Shown here: positions 1 to 7,337 of the stretch, piece after piece | Layout of the letters: the number at the start of each line of letters is the position of its first letter | How positions within the stretch are numbered: position 1 is the first letter of the stretch | Assembly (NCBI GenBank): GCA_025963485.1 | Contig: JAOQAO010000042.1 | Location: 1-32,794, forward strand | DNA from: Bacteroidota bacterium | GTDB lineage: Bacteria; Bacteroidota; Bacteroidia; Chitinophagales; LD1 | DNA: 32,794 bases | Direction of reading: 5' to 3' | The notes under the pieces: generated by a model | What the model was told of the DNA's origin: nothing | Seen by the model: only the letters and a program-made list of their open reading frames with translations | The model's database searches: none | Position numbers and translations under genes: made by a program

Positions 1-38
1 GTTTCAGCAAAGTAACTAATCTCTATGCGATTTTTGTA

Positions 39-46
39 TTCCTTTG
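39..46 (+). promoter_or_regulatory. -7-like promoter box, leaderless arrangement
   Basis: TTCCTTTG matches the Bacteroidota -7 consensus TAnnTTTG at all but the second base. It lies only four bases before the ATG at 51, so transcription would start at or next to the start codon. No clear -33 TTG is visible at the usual 19-base spacing. Confidence 0.4.
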
Positions 47-50
47 CACC

Positions 51-1256
51 ATGGGCAAAAGAGTCATAGTCATAGGCGGCGGCGCAGCTGGGTTCTTCTT
101 CGCGGTCAACTGTGCCGAGCTGCATCCCGACTATCAGATCACTATACTAGAGAAATCAAATAAGCTCCTGGAGAAAGTGCGTATCTCCGGCGGCGGCCGC
201 TGCAATGTCACTCATGCCTGCTTCGATCCCAAGGCGCTCACTAAATATTACCCGCGTGGAGAAAGAGAACTGCTAGGAGCTTTTCACCGCTTCATGACAG
301 GTGACACTGTTAGCTGGTATGAGTCCAGAGGCGTGGAAATAAAAACCGAGGATGATGGGCGGATGTTCCCCATCACAGATGATTCAGAGACCATCGCTCA
401 ATGTTTGCTCACACTTGCCACCGACTATCGTATCAAAATACGCACACATGAAGAAGTGGACACTATGGCATATGCAGACGGTCAATGGAATCTAACCACA
501 GCACACGGCGAAGCGCTCAAGGCAGATATCGTATTTGTAGCCACAGGCTCCGCGCTACGCATGTGGGATATGTTGCGGCATATGGGATATAAGGTGGCAG
601 ACCCGGTCCCATCGCTTTTTACGTTCAATATTAAAGACTCGCGCATCAATGGCCTGATGGGCCTCTCCGCAGAGAAGGTCACCGTCAAAGTCAATGATAC
701 AAAACTACAGGAAACAGGCCCATTACTTATCACTCACTGGGGCATGAGCGGGCCGGGGATACTCAAGCTCTCCGCTTGGGGCGCACGGATACTCAAAGAC
801 AAAAAATACACTTTCGATATCACAGTCAACTGGACCAACGACCTCACTACTCCGCAGTGCATAGAGAAACTGAAAGAATATAAACAGGAATTTCCGAAGA
901 GGACTGTCTTGAGTAAACCTCAATTCAAACTGCCATCCCGCCTATGGGAGCGGTTATGTCAACATGCCGGAATGATCGAAAAGAACTGGGCTGACATGAC
1001 CAATAAAGAAATAGATAAGTTGGCCGTAGAGCTGACCCAATCAGTTTATCACGTCACCGGCAAAAGTACCTTCAAGGACGAGTTCGTCACCTGTGGTGGC
1101 GTAGAGCTCGATCAAATAGACCTCAAGACCTTTAAAAGTAAATTGCATCCCGATCTCTATTTCGCCGGAGAGGTGCTCAATATTGATGCGATCACCGGTG
1201 GCTTCAACTTCCAGGCGGCATGGACAGGCGCATGGATCGCGGCGCAGAATGCCTGA
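51..1256 (+). CDS. HI0933-family FAD-dependent oxidoreductase (aminoacetone oxidase-like)
   Basis: Soluble flavoprotein of the HI0933/BaiN-like family, 401 residues, the usual family length. The N-terminus has a Rossmann dinucleotide motif (VIVIGGGAAGFF, residues 5-16). Next come a GGGRCNVTH motif near residue 47 and the family's C-terminal signature GEVLNIDAITGGFNFQAAWTG, which closes the FAD site. Members are annotated as NAD(P)/FAD oxidoreductases or aminoacetone oxidases, but the physiological substrate is mostly unknown. The ATG at 51 is favoured because the Rossmann strand starts four residues later and a -7-like box lies just upstream. The gene is convergent with recN and separated from its stop by only two bases. 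Family assignment is firm; substrate is not inferred. Confidence 0.9.
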   Translation: MGKRVIVIGGGAAGFFFAVNCAELHPDYQITILEKSNKLLEKVRISGGGRCNVTHACFDPKALTKYYPRGERELLGAFHRFMTGDTVSWYESRGVEIKTEDDGRMFPITDDSETIAQCLLTLATDYRIKIRTHEEVDTMAYADGQWNLTTAHGEALKADIVFVATGSALRMWDMLRHMGYKVADPVPSLFTFNIKDSRINGLMGLSAEKVTVKVNDTKLQETGPLLITHWGMSGPGILKLSAWGARILKDKKYTFDITVNWTNDLTTPQCIEKLKEYKQEFPKRTVLSKPQFKLPSRLWERLCQHAGMIEKNWADMTNKEIDKLAVELTQSVYHVTGKSTFKDEFVTCGGVELDQIDLKTFKSKLHPDLYFAGEVLNIDAITGGFNFQAAWTGAWIAAQNA

Positions 1257-1258
1257 TA

Positions 1259-2920
1259 TTATAAAGTATTGACTAACTCTTTGGCGTTAGCCAGAGCCGC
1301 TTCACTGACCTTTTCACCACTGAGCATTTTTGCGATCTCCAGTATGCGATCATCACCTGCCAGAACTTTAATGCGCGTATTGGTTTTGCCTTTAGCCACC
1401 TCTTTATAGATATACAAATGCTTATCCGCGATACGTGCTATCTGCGGCAAGTGTGTAATACAAATCAACTGATGCCCTTTGCTCATCGTGCGCATGATCT
1501 CACCTACCCGTAGGGCTACTTCACCGGAGATGCCTGAATCTATTTCATCAAATATCATCGTAGGCAAATGGTCCGCAGCCGCTACCTGTGATTTGATAGA
1601 CAGCATAAGGCGTGACAACTCACCACCTGATGCGACCTCCTTGATCTCCTGCGGAGCGAAGCCCTTATTCGCACTGAAAAGGAATTTCACTTCTGAGCAG
1701 CCGTTTTCATTCAGCTGTTCATTCTTTATTTTCTGGATGTCCACAGTGAATACTGCGTTAGGCATTCCCACCTTATGCAAACTAGCTTCTACATTCTTTT
1801 GAAAAGTTGCTATCACCTTCTGCCTGTTCTGATGCAGTTTGTCAGCCAGGGTGTGAAGTTCTTTTTCTGACTGCGCAAGTTGCTTTCTGAGCTGCTCTAT
1901 CGCTTCATTGCTACTATCATAGGACGATATCTTTTGCTCCAGTTCATTTTGGATGGACAAAAGCTGCTCCGAATCCGTGACGCTGTATTTCTTTTGAAGG
2001 CGGTAAAGGACATTGAGGCGCTGGTTGATCGTCTCCAGTCGTTCAGGGTCCAATGCTGCGCGCTCCTGTATATCTTCAAATTCCGCTGATATATCTTTCA
2101 GTTCTACTACAGATGCTTCTATCCTTTTGACCAGCTCGGCGATTCCTGTATGAACTTTAGCCACAGACTTCAGTTGGCTTTGCGCTTCATTCAGCTGATC
2201 GATAGATGAAGTTTCACTATCCTGCAATATCAGCAGCACCGCCTGTATCGCCAGTTTGATATGCTCTACATTCTCCAGTGTTTTTTGCTCCGCCTCGATG
2301 AGCGTCTGCTCACGGGATTCTATTTTGGCTTCTCTCAGTTCATTGAGCTGAAATTGTATAAAATCCGATTCAGCCTTAGCCTTATTGAAATCAGCTATCA
2401 GCGCGTCAAGTCGTGCCTGATCCTTTTTATAAGAAGCGAAAAGTTTTTTGTAATCCGTGAGCAATGTTTGATTCCTCGCTAATGCATCCAGCACTTCCAG
2501 TTGGAATCCTGCCTCTACCAGGTCCAGCGTCTCATGCTGACTGTGCATGTTCACCAGTTTTTCGCCAAGGGCGTTGAGTATATTTAAATTGACTGGCGTA
2601 TCATTGATAAAAGCACGCGACTTACCGCTTTGCGCGATTTCTCTCCGGATGATCGTCACCGGTTCAAAATCCAGGTCATTTTGCTTGAAAAGCTCTTTTG
2701 TATCAGATACAGAGTCAAATTCGGCCTCTATGATACACTTCTGCTTCTGGTCATACAGTATTTTACTATCCGCACGCTCCCCTAGCAAAAGCGCCAGAGC
2801 GCCCAGCAGGATAGACTTTCCGGCGCCCGTTTCGCCCGTGATGATATTGACTCCGCCGTCAAAATCAACCTTGAGATCGTCTATAATGGCGTAGTTCTGT
2901 ATGGATATGTGCCTGAGCAT
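1259..2920 (-). CDS. recN: DNA repair protein RecN
   Basis: SMC-like ATPase that acts at double-strand breaks, 553 residues, normal for RecN. Walker A is GETGAGKS at residues 29-36. A long coiled-coil middle follows, rich in Glu, Lys, Leu and Gln (about 150-370). The C-terminal half of the ATPase carries the ABC signature ASGGELSRLMLSIKS, Walker B TMIFDEIDSGISG and the His switch ICITHLPQIA. Start is the ATG at 2920; the residues after it (MLRHISIQNYAIIDDLKVDF) are the canonical RecN N-terminus. In many Bacteroidota recN follows porD in the bamD-rpoZ-coaBC-porD string. Here it lies apart, about 30 kb from that string and on the opposite strand. Confidence 0.97.
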   Translation of the reverse strand: MLRHISIQNYAIIDDLKVDFDGGVNIITGETGAGKSILLGALALLLGERADSKILYDQKQKCIIEAEFDSVSDTKELFKQNDLDFEPVTIIRREIAQSGKSRAFINDTPVNLNILNALGEKLVNMHSQHETLDLVEAGFQLEVLDALARNQTLLTDYKKLFASYKKDQARLDALIADFNKAKAESDFIQFQLNELREAKIESREQTLIEAEQKTLENVEHIKLAIQAVLLILQDSETSSIDQLNEAQSQLKSVAKVHTGIAELVKRIEASVVELKDISAEFEDIQERAALDPERLETINQRLNVLYRLQKKYSVTDSEQLLSIQNELEQKISSYDSSNEAIEQLRKQLAQSEKELHTLADKLHQNRQKVIATFQKNVEASLHKVGMPNAVFTVDIQKIKNEQLNENGCSEVKFLFSANKGFAPQEIKEVASGGELSRLMLSIKSQVAAADHLPTMIFDEIDSGISGEVALRVGEIMRTMSKGHQLICITHLPQIARIADKHLYIYKEVAKGKTNTRIKVLAGDDRILEIAKMLSGEKVSEAALANAKELVNTL

Positions 2921-2985
2921 GGGATAAAAATAACCTACTATTTGTCAATTTGATAATTTGGATTCGCATTATATTCACAATCGCA

Positions 2986-3474
2986 ATGGATATAAAATTT
3001 ATCAAAGCCACAGAGAGTGATATACCGCTCATACGCAACCTCGCAGAAGCCATCTGGTGGCGGCATTACCCCGATATGATCTCCGATGATCAGATAGCCT
3101 ACATGCTGGAGAAAATGTACTCGGAGGCCAGTATCGGAGAACAAATGCAATCCGGTCAGCATTACACACTGATATATAGCGGCAATGACGCCGTAGGCTA
3201 CTATGCAGTGAGCGAAAAAGAGCCGCATCACTTTTTTCTCAACAAGTTCTACGTCGATACCACCAAACATCGCAAAGGAATCGGCTCCGCAGCGTTTAAA
3301 AACATACTAAAAGACTGTAAAGGATATGAAGAAATAGCGCTGCAAGTCAACAGGAGAAACGTCAAAGCCGTAAATTTCTATTTCAAACACGGCTTCACCA
3401 TCGCCTACGCCAAGGACTTCGACTTTGGGGGAGGCTACACCATGGATGACTTCTGGATGGTATTGAAGAAGTGA
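2986..3474 (+). CDS. GNAT family N-acetyltransferase
   Basis: Predicted acetyl-CoA-dependent N-acyltransferase of the GNAT fold, 162 residues from the ATG at 2986. The first 12 residues of the longer frame (from 2950) do not look like family sequence, whereas MDIKFIKATESDIPLIRNLAE is a classic GNAT beta1-alpha1 start. The acetyl-CoA site is visible as FYVDTTKHRKGIGSAAF (R/Q-x-x-G-x-G/A type) and the C-terminal strand as VKAVNFYFKHGF. Resembles the diamine acetyltransferase-like/RimI group, but the substrate cannot be told from sequence. It is divergent from recN with a short shared upstream region. Confidence 0.85.
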   Translation: MDIKFIKATESDIPLIRNLAEAIWWRHYPDMISDDQIAYMLEKMYSEASIGEQMQSGQHYTLIYSGNDAVGYYAVSEKEPHHFFLNKFYVDTTKHRKGIGSAAFKNILKDCKGYEEIALQVNRRNVKAVNFYFKHGFTIAYAKDFDFGGGYTMDDFWMVLKK

Positions 3475-3487
3475 TGAGATTTGCATC

Positions 3488-3514
3488 CATTTTCAAATTA
3501 GCACATTTTCAAAT
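3488..3514 (+). repeat. Short direct repeat in intergenic spacer
   Basis: CATTTTCAAAT occurs at 3488-3498 and again at 3504-3514, with a third partial copy (TTCAAATTG) following. It is an A+T-rich spacer repeat of unknown role between the GNAT and CDF genes. Confidence 0.6.
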
Positions 3515-3526
3515 CTTCAAATTGCC

Positions 3527-3534
3527 TAGCTTCG
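3527..3534 (+). promoter_or_regulatory. -7-like promoter box, leaderless arrangement
   Basis: TAGCTTCG differs from TAnnTTTG at one base and stands exactly four bases before the ATG at 3539, the same geometry as at 39-46 and 4315-4322. Confidence 0.35.
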
Positions 3535-3538
3535 CCCC

Positions 3539-4189
3539 ATGTCTCACGACCACGACCATAGCCACGAGCACTCCCACTATCACCTCCACACCAATCAGCG
3601 CAGTACACAGATCGTAGTCCTGCTCTCAGTGGTCACGATGCTACTGGAGCTGTATTTTGGCTATGCCTCGCAGTCGGTGGCGCTGATGATGGAGGGCTGG
3701 CATATGTTGTCCCATGTATTGGTTTTATTTCTCGCCTGGCTGGCATATGCCTATCTCAAGCGACGTCATCGGGAAAATAATCAAAAGCTCCAGCGCCGTG
3801 TCCTGTCCCTGAGTGCCTTTGCGAGTTCCATCGTCCTGCTGCTGGTCACTATCGTGATGATCTATGAATCCATAGAGAAGTTTTTTAATGCTGATATCGA
3901 TGTAACAAACGGCGCACTGATAGTGGCAGTTATCGGTTTGATCGTAAATGGCATCAGCGCCTATTTTCTCCACAGGGAAGAAGGCCATCACGACCTCAAT
4001 ATGCGCGCCGCCTATCTGCACGTCGTGAGCGATGTGATCATCAGCATTTTTGCCATAGTCTCCCTCTACGCTGCCAAATGGTATGGCTGGAAGATCATCG
4101 ATCCCATCTGCGGCCTCATCAGTGCCATCATTATCCTCAAATGGGCCATAGAACTCATCCGCAAAAGCTGGGTGGAGATAGTGGGGTAG
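3539..4189 (+). CDS. Cation diffusion facilitator (DmeF-like) without C-terminal domain
   Basis: Predicted inner-membrane divalent metal/proton antiporter of the CDF family. The N-terminus is strongly His-rich (about residues 2-17), a likely metal-binding tail. About six membrane segments follow. The first half of the metal site is H55-x3-H59 (GWHMLSHV) instead of the usual D/H-x3-D. This pattern is shared with DmeF-type Co/Ni exporters. The second half is H161-x3-D165 (LHVVSDV). The protein is 216 residues, whereas typical CDFs are about 300; it stops after the last membrane helix, so the cytoplasmic dimerisation domain is absent. Short CDFs of this kind exist, so it may be functional. The stop lies two bases before an inverted repeat. 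Metal specificity is inferred. Confidence 0.88.
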   Translation: MSHDHDHSHEHSHYHLHTNQRSTQIVVLLSVVTMLLELYFGYASQSVALMMEGWHMLSHVLVLFLAWLAYAYLKRRHRENNQKLQRRVLSLSAFASSIVLLLVTIVMIYESIEKFFNADIDVTNGALIVAVIGLIVNGISAYFLHREEGHHDLNMRAAYLHVVSDVIISIFAIVSLYAAKWYGWKIIDPICGLISAIIILKWAIELIRKSWVEIVG

Positions 4190-4191
4190 CC

Positions 4192-4265
4192 GCGATGCCA
4201 TCCCTCCCACCAGTTTACACCTTTCATATGTAGCATCTCTGCTTCAGCCAGAGGGATGGCATCGC
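4192..4265. repeat. Perfect 15-bp inverted repeat element (REP/MITE-like)
   Basis: Arms at 4192-4206 (GCGATGCCATCCCTC) and 4251-4265 are perfect reverse complements, with 44 bases between them. It begins immediately after the CDF stop codon. No U-tract follows on either strand, so a simple intrinsic terminator is unlikely. The shape (about 74 bases, terminal arms, no ORF) suits a REP-like or miniature element. Confidence 0.65.
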
Positions 4266-4314
4266 TCCTCAGGAATAAAGGACAAACCACCTAACAACAG
4301 CCACCTATTTTTTG

Positions 4315-4322
4315 TACGTTTG
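4315..4322 (+). promoter_or_regulatory. -7 promoter box TACGTTTG, leaderless arrangement
   Basis: Perfect match to TAnnTTTG, four bases before the ATG at 4327. No TTG is seen at the canonical 19-base upstream spacing. This site argues for the ATG at 4327 and against the TTG at 4312. Confidence 0.5.
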
Positions 4323-4326
4323 CCGC

Positions 4327-5727
4327 ATGGATTTCAAAAAGATAGATGATAAGGACCTCGCATTTTTCCGCTCTGTGATAGGGGAGGAGTTTGTGGTCAT
4401 TTCCGAAGAAGGTTTGGCCAAATATGCCAAAGACGAAACAGAGGACTTGCGCTTCCCACCGGAAGTGGTGGTTAAACCATCCAATACTGCGGAGATCAGC
4501 AAGATCATGGCCTATTGCAATGAACACAATATCCCCGTATCTCCACGTGCTGCTGGCACCGGCCTCTCGGCCAATAGCCTCTGCATCTATGGTGGAGTGA
4601 TGCTAACTATTGAAAGACTTAATAAGATACTTAACATCGATGAACAAAACCTGCAGGTCACTACCGAGCCCGGTGTCATCACAGAGCACCTCCAAAATAC
4701 AGTCAAAGAGAAAGGTCTCTACTATCCACCCGATCCATCGAGTCGCGGCACCAGCTTCATCGGTGGCAATGTAGCCTGCAATAGCGGCGGTCCGCGTGCA
4801 GTGAAATATGGAGTGGTCAAAGACTTTGTCCTCAATCTCGAAGTAGTCCTCGCCAATGGCGATGTGATATGGACCGGGGCCAATGTGCTCAAAAATTCTA
4901 CAGGCTATAACTTCACCCAACTAATGGTCGGTAGCGAAGGCACACTCGGTATAGTGACCAAGATAGTCCTCAAACTCGTGCCGCATCCTAAGTTCACTCT
5001 CGTCATGCTCGCTCCTTTCCCATCTATGGAGAAAGCAGCTGCAGCTGTAGCAGCTACCTTTCAGGCTGGCATCGTACCATCTTGTATGGAGTTTATGGAG
5101 CGCGAGGCGATAGATTGGGTCTGCAAATGGCTTGGCGATGTGACCATCCCCATTGCCGATGATGTGAAAGCCAATCTCCTGATCGAGCTCGATGGCAACG
5201 ACATGGATGTGATGTACAAAGAGAGTGAGAAACTCTACGAGGTATTGACGCAATTTGATTGCGGCGAAATACTCTTCGCAGACTCCGATGCACAGAAGAC
5301 CGACCTCTGGCGCATGCGCCGCAATGTGGCCAACGCTGTCAAAACCACAGCGGTCACTATCGAGGAAGATACCGTAGTGCCGAGATACAGGTTGCCAGAA
5401 TTGCTCATACATATCAAAGCCGTTGGCAAAAAATACAACTTCCGATCAGTCTGCTATGGTCATGCAGGCGATGGCAATGTGCATGTCCGCATCATTAAAG
5501 ATGAACTCACTGACGATCAATGGAAGAACGAAGTTCCCAAAGGTGTCCGCGAGATATTTGAGAAAGTCGTCGAGCTTGGCGGCACGATCAGTGGTGAGCA
5601 CGGCATAGGCTGGGTGCAGCGCCGTTATATGGATATTAAATTTCCCGCTATGCACCTTGATCTTATGAGGGGTGTGAAAGCCGTCTTTGATCCTAAGGGC
5701 ATCCTCAATCCCGGTAAAATTTTTTAG
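4327..5727 (+). CDS. FAD-binding oxidase, GlcD / D-lactate dehydrogenase family
   Basis: Flavoprotein of the VAO/PCMH fold that oxidises a D-2-hydroxy acid (glycolate, D-lactate or D-2-hydroxyglutarate in relatives). It has 467 residues from the ATG at 4327. The N-terminal FAD_binding_4 domain shows EVVVKPSNTAEI, PRAAGTGLSANS (pyrophosphate loop) and GSEGTLGIVTKI. The C-terminal FAD-oxidase domain shows CYGHAGDGNVHVRI and GTISGEHGIGW, both conserved in GlcD-type enzymes, and ends in the usual LNPGKIF. The substrate cannot be fixed from sequence; no GlcE or GlcF partner is adjacent. The start choice rests on the -7 box directly upstream. The 3' end (coding PGKIF-stop) is duplicated about 130 bases downstream. 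Confidence 0.9.
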   Translation: MDFKKIDDKDLAFFRSVIGEEFVVISEEGLAKYAKDETEDLRFPPEVVVKPSNTAEISKIMAYCNEHNIPVSPRAAGTGLSANSLCIYGGVMLTIERLNKILNIDEQNLQVTTEPGVITEHLQNTVKEKGLYYPPDPSSRGTSFIGGNVACNSGGPRAVKYGVVKDFVLNLEVVLANGDVIWTGANVLKNSTGYNFTQLMVGSEGTLGIVTKIVLKLVPHPKFTLVMLAPFPSMEKAAAAVAATFQAGIVPSCMEFMEREAIDWVCKWLGDVTIPIADDVKANLLIELDGNDMDVMYKESEKLYEVLTQFDCGEILFADSDAQKTDLWRMRRNVANAVKTTAVTIEEDTVVPRYRLPELLIHIKAVGKKYNFRSVCYGHAGDGNVHVRIIKDELTDDQWKNEVPKGVREIFEKVVELGGTISGEHGIGWVQRRYMDIKFPAMHLDLMRGVKAVFDPKGILNPGKIF

Positions 5728-5858
5728 GAAAAGCGATATTGGGTTATCCAATTATTCCCTATCCAATAATACTGATTTTCACTCAGAGGTTCTTCCCTCT
5801 CCTTCGGAGAGGGAAGATGCCGAAGGCAGATGGGTGAGGTTCCCGGTAAGATTTTTTA
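5710..5858. repeat. Dispersed repeat flanked by a duplicated gene 3' end
   Basis: CCCGGTAAAATTTTTTA at 5710-5726 (the end of the oxidase gene) recurs as CCCGGTAAGATTTTTTA at 5842-5858, 16 of 17 bases identical. Between them lies a perfect hairpin (arms 5792-5802 and 5806-5816, CTTCCCTCTCC with loop TTC) followed by the segment GATGCCGAAGGCAGATG. The same segment occurs on the other strand at 31837-31856. The arrangement looks like an inserted repeat with a duplicated target. Confidence 0.6.
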
Positions 5859-5947
5859 ACACTACCATGACAGTAGCCATAAGGCTGCACGTCGATTTTT
5901 GACGTATATTCGTTAGGTAAATGCTAATGGGTATCAAAGATTTTAGA

Positions 5948-6634
5948 ATGAAATTTATCCGGTTCTTTGCGCTTGTGGTCATGCTCGTCACTGCCTCGGC
6001 TTCACTGTGGGCACAGGATGATGACAAACCTGCTCCATACAAGAGGCCGGAACAATCCTACTCCAGGGATACTGTCAGCTCTGACATCGGCAAGACAAAG
6101 TCCTTTGCCCCCAAGAAAAAATTTGACGTAAGCAAGCTCCTCATCGAGCCCAATATCCAGCTATTTTTCTCCAGCAATTATTACCAGTTCGGCCTCATGC
6201 CGTCGCTTGGTTACAAGACCTGGAAAAATCTTTACCTCGGAGGCAGCATCAACTACAATCTGCAGTATGTCCCCCATATAGACGGTACCAGTTCTTCCCC
6301 ACATGCCTCTGTGCAGGTATATGGTGGCGGCCCTTTTATACATTATAAGATTTGGAAAGGCTTCTTCACCCGCCTCAGGGTAGAAATGCTGGCGGTCAAA
6401 TATCCTGAGTACAGCTATATCGGTAATAGCATCAATTATAACACGCGTGGCATACCCTATCTTTGGGTGGGAGGCGGCTACAATCTCACAGCCAGCCGCA
6501 ATTTCTTTATCCCCATAGCGGTCTATATCAATCCCCTTTTCCCTGCATATAGCGGTGACCAGAAGTCTATATCTCCTTATCCGTCACTGGTTTATTTCCA
6601 GGTGGCCTTTTATATCTTCTCACCGGGGCACTGA
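5948..6634 (+). CDS. Outer-membrane beta-barrel-like protein of unknown function
   Basis: Not recognised as a named family. From the ATG at 5948 the protein (228 residues) begins with a clear signal peptide, MKFIRFFALVVMLVTASASLWAQ, with cleavage likely after WAQ. The upstream ATGs at 5921 and 5927 would put nine or seven extra residues before it and are less likely. After a charged linker, the mature part has alternating aromatic/polar strands (YYQFGLMPSLGYKTWKNLYLGGSINYNLQY, LWVGGGYNLTASRNFFIPIAVYI) and ends in a hydrophobic/aromatic strand. That is typical of small Bacteroidota outer-membrane barrel proteins. Function unknown. Confidence 0.7.
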   Translation: MKFIRFFALVVMLVTASASLWAQDDDKPAPYKRPEQSYSRDTVSSDIGKTKSFAPKKKFDVSKLLIEPNIQLFFSSNYYQFGLMPSLGYKTWKNLYLGGSINYNLQYVPHIDGTSSSPHASVQVYGGGPFIHYKIWKGFFTRLRVEMLAVKYPEYSYIGNSINYNTRGIPYLWVGGGYNLTASRNFFIPIAVYINPLFPAYSGDQKSISPYPSLVYFQVAFYIFSPGH

Positions 6635-6672
6635 GCCATTCTATAAATCAGCAATCAATTATTGAAAGGTTC

Positions 6673-6691
6673 TTTGACGCCTCGCGTCAAA
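6673..6691. terminator. Hairpin after the barrel protein gene
   Basis: TTTGACGC and GCGTCAAA form a perfect 8-bp stem with a 3-base loop, about 40 bases after the stop at 6634. No U-tract follows, so terminator function is only possible. Confidence 0.4.
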
Positions 6692-6718
6692 TCAGAAATC
6701 ATACATCAAAAATCATAA

Positions 6719-7321
6719 ATGTCTTCCAAGCTTCCTCTTTCTTTTTATCGCAGGGATGATGTGACCCTGATAGCCCGTGAACTATTGGGCAAAGTACTCT
6801 GCACAAATTTTGAGGGCAAACTGACAAGCGGCATTATCGTAGAAACAGAAGCTTACTCTCAAAGCGAAAAAGCTTGCCACGCATTTGGAGGCAAAAGGAC
6901 ACCGCGTACGGAAGTTTTCTACAATGACGGAGGTCTGTCATATGTGTATCTCTGCTACGGTATCCATTATCTTTTCAATATCATCACCAATCTCGCTCAC
7001 ACTGCAGACGCAGTGCTCATCAGGGCCATAGAGCCGGTAGATGGGATAGAGACCATGCTAGAGCGTAGAGGCATGACAAAAATGGAACATCGTATCGGTG
7101 CCGGCCCCGGATCTGTGAGCAAAGCGCTCGGCCTCACCAGGCATCATAATGCTATCGACCTCACCGAGGACCATATCTGGGTAGAAAAGAGGGGCATCAA
7201 CTATAAGGAGGACCAGATCATAGCATCCCCGCGCGTAGGTGTAGACTATGCCGGTGATGATGCTTTCCTGCCATGGCGCTACCGCGTAGCAGACAGTCCC
7301 TGGGTCAGTAAGGCAAAGTAA
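6719..7321 (+). CDS. 3-methyladenine (alkyladenine) DNA glycosylase, AAG/MPG family
   Basis: Base-excision repair enzyme that removes alkylated purines, 200 residues, the usual length for bacterial AAG homologues. Recognisable family segments in order: FYRRDDVTLIARELLGKVL at the start, GIIVETEAYSQSEKACHAFGGKRTPR with the catalytic Glu, the YVYLCYGIHYLFNIIT wall of the binding pocket, VLIRAIEP, and GPGSVSKALGLT. The last segment, PRVGVDYAGDDAFLPWRYRVADSPWVS, is the typical C-terminus. Start is the ATG at 6719, with a run of AATCAT-like spacer sequence before it. It appears monocistronic. Confidence 0.95.
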   Translation: MSSKLPLSFYRRDDVTLIARELLGKVLCTNFEGKLTSGIIVETEAYSQSEKACHAFGGKRTPRTEVFYNDGGLSYVYLCYGIHYLFNIITNLAHTADAVLIRAIEPVDGIETMLERRGMTKMEHRIGAGPGSVSKALGLTRHHNAIDLTEDHIWVEKRGINYKEDQIIASPRVGVDYAGDDAFLPWRYRVADSPWVSKAK

Positions 7322-7337
7322 ATTCTGGTTAAGAAAA

